The notes below the pieces were generated by a model that made no database searches, was not told the DNA's origin, and saw only the letters and a list, made by a program, of their open reading frames with translations. Made by a program: the position numbers and the translations under genes. Positions 57,863 to 64,000 of a DNA stretch of 64,000 nucleotides are shown here, in pieces; positions within the stretch are counted from its first letter, which is position 1, and every line of letters starts with the position of its first letter. The stretch spans positions 242,388 through 306,387 of the forward strand of contig NZ_BMMM01000002.1 in NCBI RefSeq assembly GCF_014645835.1, read 5' to 3'. The DNA comes from Streptomyces albiflavescens (GTDB lineage: Bacteria > Actinomycetota > Actinomycetes > Streptomycetales > Streptomycetaceae).

Positions 57863-58887
57863 TGGGATTTCCTCAGCCGTCGGGTGATCAGCAGATTGAT
57901 CGCGGCGACGATCAGCAGGATCAGGAACATCGTCCAGGCGATCGCGGACGCCTTACCGAGGTTGCCGATGCCCCAGCCCTGGTCGTACATGTACAGGCCG
58001 AGCGTCTGGTACTGGTGCGCGGAGCCGCCCTTCGAACCGCTCACCCCGCCGAACAGCAGGGGCTCACCGAAGAGCTGGGTCGCGCCGATCGTGGAGACCA
58101 CCACCGTGAACAGGATCGTCGGCCGGAGCATCGGGACCGTCACATGGCGGAACTGCTGCCAGCGGCCCGCCCCGTCGAGCGCGGCCGACTCGTACAGATC
58201 GGTGGGGATGGCCTGCATCGCCGCCAGATAGATCAGCGCGTTGTAGCCGGTCCACCGCCAGATCACGATCGAGGAGACGGCGAACTGACCGCCCCAGTCG
58301 GACTCGCGCCAGTTGATCGGGTCGATCCCGACGAAGTGCAGCAGCCAGTTGATCATGCCGCCGTCCCACGAGTACAGCAGCGTGAAGACCAGCGTCGCCG
58401 CCGCCACCGAGGTGGCGTACGGGGTGAGCATCACGACCCGCCACACGGTCGAGCCGCGCAGCCGGTAGTTGAGCAGATGCGCGATCCCGATCGCCATCAG
58501 CAGCTGCGGCACCGTCGAGATCACACCGATGGTGAAGGTGTTCTCCAGGGCGTTCCAGAAGAACTCCGAGGACAGCAGGTTCTTGTAGTTGTCCAGGCCC
58601 ACCCAGGTCTGGTGGTCCAGGCCGGACAACTGCACGTTGTGCAGCGAGTACCAGGCCGTGTACAGCAGCGGCACGAGCCCGAAGGCCCCGAAGACGATGA
58701 AGAAGGGGGCGATGAACGCGTACGGCGACGCCTTCATGTCCCAGCGGTACAGCCGGCTGCGCCAGGAGCTCGTGCCCGGGGGCGGCGTACCGCGACCGTG
58801 AGCGCGGCGGGCCGCGCCCGGCTGGTCACCGGGCGCGGCGTCGGCGCTCGACGCGGTCTGCGCGAGAGCCTGCTTGGAGCTGGTCAC
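57859..58887 (-). CDS. cebF: Cellobiose/cellotriose ABC permease
   Basis: A 342-residue CUT1 permease with a cytoplasmic N-terminus of about 55 residues and six TM segments, starting at 'ASPYAFIAPFFIVFGAFGLV'. The EAA loop is 'YESAALDGAGRWQQFRHV'. The GTG start overlaps the cebE stop (GTGA), so it is coupled to the binding protein. It lies between cebE and cebG in the standard order. Confidence 0.92.
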   Translation of the reverse strand: MTSSKQALAQTASSADAAPGDQPGAARRAHGRGTPPPGTSSWRSRLYRWDMKASPYAFIAPFFIVFGAFGLVPLLYTAWYSLHNVQLSGLDHQTWVGLDNYKNLLSSEFFWNALENTFTIGVISTVPQLLMAIGIAHLLNYRLRGSTVWRVVMLTPYATSVAAATLVFTLLYSWDGGMINWLLHFVGIDPINWRESDWGGQFAVSSIVIWRWTGYNALIYLAAMQAIPTDLYESAALDGAGRWQQFRHVTVPMLRPTILFTVVVSTIGATQLFGEPLLFGGVSGSKGGSAHQYQTLGLYMYDQGWGIGNLGKASAIAWTMFLILLIVAAINLLITRRLRKSQ

Positions 58888-60212
58888 TGGCCGAGCACGT
58901 CCTTGATCTCCGACTTGGCCGCGTTCCAGCCCTGGTCGGGCGTCTTGCCCTTCTGCTCGACCTGGAGGATGCCGACGTCCGTGATGGCCGTGCCGATCGG
59001 CTGGTCCTTGACGCCGAATATCTGCGTCGGGATGGTCTTCGCCGAGTCGGAGAAGATCTGGGTGATCGGCGCGTCCGAGAAGTACGCCGTGGTGTCGGCC
59101 TGCGGCTTCAGAGACGAGTACGCCGACGGGGTCGACGGGAAGCTCGCCTGCTTGCCGAAGACCTTCGCCTGCTGCTCGGGGGCGGTCAGCCACTTCGCCA
59201 GCGCGACGGCCTCCTTCTGGTGCTTGGTCGCCGTCGGCACGCCGATGAACGAACCGCCCCAGTTGGCCGCGGTCGGCGCCGCCGCCACGTCCCACTTGCC
59301 CTTGCCCGAGTCACCGGACTTCTGCTCGATGTAGCCGATCATCCACGCCGGGCAGGCCACCGTCGCGAAGGAGCCCTTGGCGTAGCCCTGGTCCCACGTC
59401 GGGTCGAACTGCTTCAGCTTCGCCGACATGTTGCTGGTCGCCACCGCCATGGCGGCGTTCCAGGCGTTCTTCACGCCCGTCGACTTGTCCCAGATGACAT
59501 TGCCGTCCTTGTCGTAGTACCGCTGGCTCTCGCCGCCGAGCGCCGCGTTGTAGACCGAGGAGGCGGAGTCCACGTACTTGGTGCCCTTCGGCGCCTTCTT
59601 CATGTACTCCTTGCCGAGGTCCACGTACTTGGACCAGTCGCCCTTCCACTGCTCGGCGAGCTTGGTGCGGTCCGTCTCGAGGCCGGCCTTCTGGAACAGG
59701 TCCTTGCGGTAGCAGATCGCCATCGGGCCGATGTCGGTGCCGAGCCCGATCAGCTTGCCGTCCTTGGTGGTGGCCTGCGCGTTCTTCCAGTCCAGCCACT
59801 GGGACTTGTCGACCTCCTTGCCGAGGTCGACGAACTTGTCGGCCTGCGTCTGCACGGCCTCGGTGATGTTGCCGACTTCGATCGCCTGGATGTCGTCGGT
59901 GCCCGAGCCGGCCTGGAGGCGGGTCAGGGTCTTCGGCCAGTAGACGTCGGTACGGGTGGTGACGTTCTCCTTGATGGAGATGTTGGGGTGGAGCTTCATG
60001 TACTCGTCGTAGAGGCCGGCCTGCTTGTAGCCGAAGACACCGAAGGTCCCGATGGTCAGCGTGGTCTTACCCTTGGCATTGCCATTGCCGCCGTCCGAGT
60101 TCGACGAGCCGTCGTCCGAGTCGTTGGCGCAGCCGGCCAGCAGCCCTGTGGTCAGCGCGGCGACGACCGCGAGGGCCCCCAGCCTGCGGGACCGACGGGT
60201 ACTCGTGCTCAT
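58884..60212 (-). CDS. cebE: Cello-oligosaccharide-binding lipoprotein
   Basis: A 442-residue family 1 solute-binding protein. The signal 'RRSRRLGALAVVAALTTGL' ends at the lipobox 'LAGC' (Cys28), followed by an Asp/Ser/Gly-rich spacer, so it should be lipid-anchored outside the membrane. Body motifs such as 'TLTIGTFGVFGYKQAGLYDE' and 'GSFIGVPTATKHQKEAVAL' fit cellobiose/cellotriose-binding CebE. A CebR box lies 113 bases upstream, in the promoter. Confidence 0.92.
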   Translation of the reverse strand: MSTSTRRSRRLGALAVVAALTTGLLAGCANDSDDGSSNSDGGNGNAKGKTTLTIGTFGVFGYKQAGLYDEYMKLHPNISIKENVTTRTDVYWPKTLTRLQAGSGTDDIQAIEVGNITEAVQTQADKFVDLGKEVDKSQWLDWKNAQATTKDGKLIGLGTDIGPMAICYRKDLFQKAGLETDRTKLAEQWKGDWSKYVDLGKEYMKKAPKGTKYVDSASSVYNAALGGESQRYYDKDGNVIWDKSTGVKNAWNAAMAVATSNMSAKLKQFDPTWDQGYAKGSFATVACPAWMIGYIEQKSGDSGKGKWDVAAAPTAANWGGSFIGVPTATKHQKEAVALAKWLTAPEQQAKVFGKQASFPSTPSAYSSLKPQADTTAYFSDAPITQIFSDSAKTIPTQIFGVKDQPIGTAITDVGILQVEQKGKTPDQGWNAAKSEIKDVLGQ

Positions 60213-60324
60213 TGAGTCCTCCTGTTGCCTGACGTGCCGACCCCCCGGCCAACTGCTCTGTTGGGCCCGTTGGTTCTCGCTGCGGCTCGGGCGGGGAACG
60301 TGCGGGATGTGTATGTGTCAGGTA

Positions 60325-60344
60325 CTGTGGGAGCGCTCCCACAG
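60325..60344. promoter_or_regulatory. Perfect CebR box in the cebE-cebR region
   Basis: CTGTGGGAGCGCTCCCACAG is a 20-bp perfect palindrome with the exact CebR core TGGGAGCGCTCCCA at 60328-60341. It lies in the 403-base gap between the divergent cebE and cebR starts (60213-60615), nearer cebE, whose promoter it should block. I see no gene in the rest of the gap. Confidence 0.9.
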
Positions 60345-60615
60345 GTGATGTGTTGAAGAGTCGTCGGTTCGCGCGGGGGTGTCAAGGGTGGGAGCGCGGA
60401 GATATGTGTTCAGTTATCGGCCCGTTAGCTAACTCCGGGACTGGAGGCGGAGGCCGTCCCGGGACGGGTGAGGTGGCTCGTGTCAGTGTGCCCGCCCGGT
60501 GCGGGAGGACGAAGTCCGGCGGGACCGGCACCTCGCGCCGGGACTCCCGTCCATGAACACGACTGTTAGATTCCAGGCCAGTCGCGGAGCGCGCGGTGTC
60601 GACGGGAGGCGGACC

Positions 60616-61671
60616 ATGGCAAGCCACGGAGCGCGGGGCCGGGGTGGCGGCCGGCCGACCTTGGAAGAGGTCGCCGCGCGCGCCGGAGTGGGCCGCGGCA
60701 CGGTCTCCCGGGTGATCAACGGCTCCCCACGGGTCAGCGACGCGACCCGCGCCGCCGTCGAGGCGGCGGTCGCGGAACTCGGCTACGTCCCGAACACGGC
60801 GGCCCGCGCCCTGGCCGCCAACCGCACGGACGCCATCGCCCTGGTCGTCCCCGAGCCGGAGACCCGCTTCTTCGCCGAGCCGTACTTCTCCGACATGCTG
60901 CGCGGTGTCGGCGCGGAGCTCTCGGACACCGAGATGCAGCTGCTGCTGATCTTCGCGGGCAGCGACCGGGAGCGGCGCCGCCTGGCCCAGTACCTGGCCG
61001 CGCACCGGGTGGACGGCGTCCTGCTGGTGTCGGTGCACGCCGACGACCCGCTCCCCGACCTGCTCTCCCAGCTGGAGATCCCGGCGGTGATCAGCGGTCG
61101 CCGCTCGGCGGACGAGACGCTGCCGTCGGTGGACTCGGACAACTACGGCGGCGGCCGCGCGGCCGTCGAGCACCTGATGGCTCGGGGGCGGCGCAAGGTG
61201 GTCCACCTCGCCGGACGCCTCGACGTCTACGGTGCCCAGCGCCGTGTGGACGGCTACCGCCAGGCCCTGCTCGACGCCGGCCGGGAAGTCGACGACCGGC
61301 TGATCGTCCCCGGCGATTTCACGGAGAACGGCGGCCGCCGCGCGATGACCCTGCTCCTGGAGCGCTGCCCCGACCTCGACGCGGTCTTCGCCGGCTCCGA
61401 CGTCATGGCGGCCGGTGCCCGCCAGGTGCTGCGCGAGGCGGGCCGCCGCATACCGGACGACGTGGCGCTGGTCGGCTACGACGACTCCGCCATCGCCCGC
61501 CACATGGACCCGCCGCTGACCAGCGTCCGCCAGCCGATCGAGGAGATGGGCCGCACGATGATCGACCTTCTCCTCGGCGAGATCGCGGACCGCCGCCCGG
61601 CGGTGTCGCGGGGGCTGGAGAAGCGGCAGTTGGTGCTGCCGGCGGAACTGGTGGTGCGGGCGTCGTCGTGA
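60616..61671 (+). CDS. cebR: LacI-family cellobiose repressor
   Basis: A 351-residue repressor. The HTH is 'PTLEEVAARAGVGRGTVSRV' with hinge 'VSDATRAAVEAAVAELGYVP'. The periplasmic-binding-type domain ends 'DPPLTSVRQPIEEMGRTM'. ATG 60616 follows GGGAGG, and the open frame upstream to 60499 is not family-like. It is divergent from cebEFG, whose promoter has a perfect CebR site. In Streptomyces, CebR is released by cellobiose/cellotriose, and in plant pathogens it also controls thaxtomin. No txt genes are present here. Confidence 0.92.
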   Translation: MASHGARGRGGGRPTLEEVAARAGVGRGTVSRVINGSPRVSDATRAAVEAAVAELGYVPNTAARALAANRTDAIALVVPEPETRFFAEPYFSDMLRGVGAELSDTEMQLLLIFAGSDRERRRLAQYLAAHRVDGVLLVSVHADDPLPDLLSQLEIPAVISGRRSADETLPSVDSDNYGGGRAAVEHLMARGRRKVVHLAGRLDVYGAQRRVDGYRQALLDAGREVDDRLIVPGDFTENGGRRAMTLLLERCPDLDAVFAGSDVMAAGARQVLREAGRRIPDDVALVGYDDSAIARHMDPPLTSVRQPIEEMGRTMIDLLLGEIADRRPAVSRGLEKRQLVLPAELVVRASS

Positions 61672-61917
61672 GACCGCCCGCCGGTTCCGGTCGGCTCCGA
61701 CACCGGTGAGCGCCCGCCCGAGGTTGTCCGCGGATCCCGTACGGGGCCGCGATGACGGCGGTCTCTCGGAGCGGCCCGGTCGACTCGGCGGGCAGCCGAC
61801 GCCCCAGCCGCCGTTCGGCGCATCCGCCCCGACAAGATCCCCCAACCTGGCCTCGGTCGACACTCCTCCCGCCGCGTCTGTCCACATGGCGGCACTCTCG
61901 TGAGGCACTCTGGCGAC

Positions 61918-62745
61918 ATGGTCCTGCACCCCTTGCTCGGAATCGAAGAAGTGCCCGCCGTGGAGCCGTATCTGGGCCGGGTGGGTGAGGTGTTCAGGGA
62001 GTTCCGGGAACCAGACTCGGGGCGCGTGTCGTACGGGGTGCGGCTGCTCGACGGGGCGCGTTGGTTCGTCAAGGAGGCGGTCACGGATCACGCGCGCGAG
62101 TCGCTCGCGCGCGGCTGGGCGTTCCACCGGGCCGTACGGCACTCGGCGATCGTCCCGCAGGTCCACCGGATCGCCGTACGAGGTGGCGGCTGGGCGGTGG
62201 TGATGCCCTGGCGGGAGGGCGAGGTGCTGTACTGCCCCACCCGGAGCGGCCCCCGCGGCCGTACGAGCCCGGAGAGCCCGCTGGCCCGCTTCCGCGCTCT
62301 GCCGACGGGCCACGTACTGCGCGCCTTCGACCGGATTCTGGACGCCCACCTGGCGGTGGAGGCGGCCGGCCATGTCGCGGTCGACTTCTACGACGGCGCG
62401 CTTCTGTACGACTTCGCCCGCGACGCGACCCACTTGATCGACCTCGACGAGTACCGTCCGGGCCCGTTCGTCCTCGACGAGGAACGCCTGCCGGGCTCAC
62501 GGCGCTTCATGGCCCCCGAGGAGTTCGTCCGCGGCGCGGTCATCGACACCCGCACGACCGTCTTCACCCTGGGCCGCACCGTACGCCTCCTCCTGGACGC
62601 GGGCGACGAGGAACGCGCCTGGCGCGGCACCCCGGCCCAGCAGGCGGTGATCGTCCGCGCCACGCGCGCCGACCCCGGCGACCGCTTCGAGAACGTCCAC
62701 GACTTCGCGACGGCCTGGCGAGCCGCCGACGGCCGTCTGCCGTGA
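61918..62745 (+). CDS. Protein-kinase-like / phosphotransferase-fold protein
   Basis: A 275-residue protein with a shortened kinase fold: 'SYGVRLLDGARWFVKEAVT' (Lys of the ATP site), a hydrophobic lobe 'WAVVMPWREGEVLY', a loop 'HVAVDFYDGALLYDF' in place of HRD-type 'HxDxxxxN', and 'HLIDLDEYRPGPF' in place of DFG. The catalytic Asp residues seem kept, so activity is possible. ATG 61918 is preferred over GTG 61900. It ends before a strong terminator shared with tRNA-His. The substrate is unknown. Confidence 0.7.
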   Translation: MVLHPLLGIEEVPAVEPYLGRVGEVFREFREPDSGRVSYGVRLLDGARWFVKEAVTDHARESLARGWAFHRAVRHSAIVPQVHRIAVRGGGWAVVMPWREGEVLYCPTRSGPRGRTSPESPLARFRALPTGHVLRAFDRILDAHLAVEAAGHVAVDFYDGALLYDFARDATHLIDLDEYRPGPFVLDEERLPGSRRFMAPEEFVRGAVIDTRTTVFTLGRTVRLLLDAGDEERAWRGTPAQQAVIVRATRADPGDRFENVHDFATAWRAADGRLP

Positions 62746-62750
62746 AACGA

Positions 62751-62788
62751 AACAGGGCCCGGCCTGCTGTCGCAGGCCGGGCCCTGTT
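62751..62788. terminator. 17-bp hairpin between the kinase-like gene and tRNA-His
   Basis: AACAGGGCCCGGCCTGC pairs perfectly with GCAGGCCGGGCCCTGTT around loop TGTC. The AA and TT ends give an A/T-flanked, bidirectional terminator. It lies 7 bases beyond the tRNA 3' end. Confidence 0.92.
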
Positions 62789-62795
62789 CATCAAG

Positions 62796-62868
62796 GGTGA
62801 GTGACGGGACTTGAACCCGCGACATCCTGGACCACAACCAGGTGCTCTACCAGCTGAGCTACACCCAC
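62796..62868 (-). tRNA. tRNA-His (anticodon GTG)
   Basis: Acceptor GTGGGTG pairs with CACTCAC, the discriminator is C, and an extra G at 62869 can be the G-1 typical of tRNA-His. The anticodon loop is TTGTGGT within CTGG/CCAG, and the T arm contains GGTTCGAGTCC. CCA is not encoded. Confidence 0.95.
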
Positions 62869-62937
62869 CACGACCGGTCTTGGTTTCCCTGACCGGCCGA
62901 GAAAAAGTGTACAGGGTCCGAAGGGGTGCTCGCGCAC

Positions 62938-62975
62938 GGCTTTTGTGGGGGCCCGGAAGGGCCCCGGCAAAAGCC
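62938..62975 (-). terminator. Terminator of orn
   Basis: GGCTTTTG and CAAAAGCC form the outer stem and GGGGCCC/GGGCCCC the inner stem around GGAA. It begins at the last base of the orn stop codon, a compact nested hairpin with an A/T-rich base. Confidence 0.85.
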
Positions 62976-63577
62976 TATTCGACGGGCAGGACGTGCTTCG
63001 CGGCGATGGTGCGGGCGGTGTCCGAGTCGGGGCCGGGCTGGGGGACGAAGATCGCCTCGCGGTAGTAGCGGAGCTCGGCGATGGATTCGCGGATGTCGGC
63101 CAGGGCGCGGTGGTTGCCGTTCTTCTCCGGGCTGTTGAAGTACGCCCGGGGGTACCAGCGGCGGGCCAGCTCCTTGATGGAGGAGACGTCCACGATGCGG
63201 TAGTGGAGGTAGTCCTCGAGGGTCGGCATGTCGCGCAGCAGGAAGCCGCGGTCCGTGCCCACCGAGTTTCCGCACAGTGGGGCCTTGCCCGGCTCCTTGA
63301 CGTGCTCACGTACGTAGGAGAGGACCTGCTCCTCGGCGTCCGCCAGGGTCGTGCCCGCGGCCAGCTCGTCGAGGAGGCCGGAGGCGGTGTGCATCTGGCG
63401 CACCACGTCCGGCATCGTCTCCAGCGCGGCGTCCGGCGGGCGGATCACGATGTCCACGCCGTCGCCCAGCACGTTCAGCTCCGAGTCGGTGACCAGCGCG
63501 GCCACCTCGATGAGCGCGTCATCCGACAGCGAGAGCCCGGTCATCTCGCAGTCGATCCACACCATGCGATCGTTCAT
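62975..63577 (-). CDS. orn: Oligoribonuclease
   Basis: A 200-residue DEDDh 3'-5' exoribonuclease that finishes RNA decay by cutting 2-5-nt oligomers, including pGpG from c-di-GMP breakdown. Visible motifs are '[10 protein letters not shown]' (Asp9, Glu11) and '[14 protein letters not shown]', with later '[15 protein letters not shown]' (His and Asp). ATG 63577 is preceded by TAGGGT 7 bases away, a possible leaderless start. It lies directly downstream of adpA, as in other Streptomyces, and its c-di-GMP link connects it to the GGDEF-EAL gene in this window. Confidence 0.95.
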   Translation of the reverse strand: MNDRMVWIDCEMTGLSLSDDALIEVAALVTDSELNVLGDGVDIVIRPPDAALETMPDVVRQMHTASGLLDELAAGTTLADAEEQVLSYVREHVKEPGKAPLCGNSVGTDRGFLLRDMPTLEDYLHYRIVDVSSIKELARRWYPRAYFNSPEKNGNHRALADIRESIAELRYYREAIFVPQPGPDSDTARTIAAKHVLPVE

Positions 63578-63703
63578 ACGTCTCACCCTACGGCTCGCTC
63601 CGGCCGACTGGACCCGCCCGTGCGCCCCGGCGAGGGCCCGCACCGCTGGAGAAGGGGCCCGCACCCATGGCGCGGACCCCCTTCCCCTCGCGCTACGGCC
63701 GTA

Positions 63704-64000
63704 CTACGGCGCGCTTCGCTGCCCTGGCAGGCTGGGCCTGCCCGCCGCGTACAGCTCCGGGCCGGGCTTGCCCGTGTCCGTGGAGAGAGACGCCGACGAT
63801 GCAGCCGGGCCCAGGGAGCTGGCCGCCGCCGTGCGACGGGTCTGCATCGGGACCGGGCTCTCCTGGGGCAGCGCCGGCGGTGGGCCGGCCGGACCCGCGG
63901 AGCCGTCCGTCTCCGACGATCGGTCGGCCTGCGGCCTGCGGGCGCGATACGCCGCCCGGTACGCGGCCGGGGACGATCCGAGCTGGCGCCGGAAGTGACC
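63704..64000 (-). CDS. adpA: AdpA, C-terminal part (cut by the window edge)
   Basis: The last 98 codons of an AraC-type regulator. 'HFRRQLGSSPAAYRARYR' is the end of the second HTH, followed by a Ser/Pro/Gly-rich tail with 'QTRRTAAASSLG' and 'RPSLPGQRSAP', which I recognise as the C-terminus of Streptomyces AdpA. AdpA is the pleiotropic activator of differentiation and secondary metabolism, and its own mRNA needs bldA tRNA. The part with the expected TTA codon lies outside the window. The stop is at 63704-63706. Transcription runs towards orn. Confidence 0.9.
   Translation of the reverse strand, partial: GHFRRQLGSSPAAYRAAYRARRPQADRSSETDGSAGPAGPPPALPQESPVPMQTRRTAAASSLGPAASSASLSTDTGKPGPELYAAGRPSLPGQRSAP

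Noticed and set aside
59000..61700. Thaxtomin-like locus, because of CebR boxes
   Set aside because: No txt or nitric-oxide-synthase genes are present. The boxes are explained by cebEFG and bglC.

Overview
The window is about 72% G+C with strongly G/C-biased third codon positions, many GTG starts, TTA used as a rare codon and several leaderless-looking starts. This is typical of Streptomyces. The right edge holds the end of adpA followed by orn, then tRNA-His and the cebR-cebEFG-bglC cellobiose locus, an order I know from Streptomyces chromosomes. Most of the window therefore looks like core chromosome carrying one accessory biosynthetic locus.

Layout. 0-4.5 kb: a small membrane protein, an acyl-CoA synthetase and a NarL-type two-component pair. 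4.6-21.5 kb: one tightly overlapped operon for a small PKS/NRPS product: micro-ORF, MFS exporter, PKS (KS-AT-ACP), a 1925-aa protein (aminotransferase - luciferase-like monooxygenase - C - PCP - C), M18 aminopeptidase, type II thioesterase, SDR and a last NRPS (C remnant - A - PCP). A strong terminator and tRNA-Lys(CTT) close it. 21.7-30.6 kb: an IclR regulator, an Ehu-type amino-acid/compatible-solute ABC transporter, a DUF3830 protein, an amidase, a 2-hydroxyacid dehydrogenase and two maleate-isomerase/racemase-family proteins, which look like an uptake and catabolic unit. 30.8-36.2 kb: an LLM flavoenzyme, a PAS-GGDEF-EAL protein, a secreted M6 protease and a second, identical tRNA-Lys(CTT). 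36.2-43.8 kb: a prim-pol-like protein, small proteins, a three-gene helicase/unknown/RecB-Cas4-like nuclease operon, a PAP2 phosphatase and a histidine phosphatase. 43.9-51.8 kb: an XRE-TPR regulator, a spermidine-synthase-like protein, an OmpR-type two-component pair and a GH18 chitinase. 52-55 kb: an MMPL transporter divergent from a TetR regulator. 55.4-61.7 kb: bglC, cebGFE and cebR with two CebR boxes. 61.9-64 kb: a kinase-like protein, tRNA-His, orn and the 3' end of adpA.

The most interesting part is the 4.6-21.5 kb operon. KS-AT-ACP followed by AMT and MOX domains is the architecture that in cyanobacterial microginin and puwainaphycin synthetases makes 3-amino-2-hydroxy acyl units. 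Peptides with that unit (bestatin, amastatin, microginin) inhibit metallo-aminopeptidases, and this operon carries its own metallo-aminopeptidase gene between the NRPS and tailoring genes. My hypothesis is an aminopeptidase-inhibitor-like peptide with a target-type immunity protein. Both megasynthase genes contain a TTA codon, which suggests bldA dependence. The locus shows recent repeat activity: a 125-bp tandem duplication and a six-fold repeat at the edge of the A domain. Similar in-frame repeat expansions occur in at least seven genes of the window.
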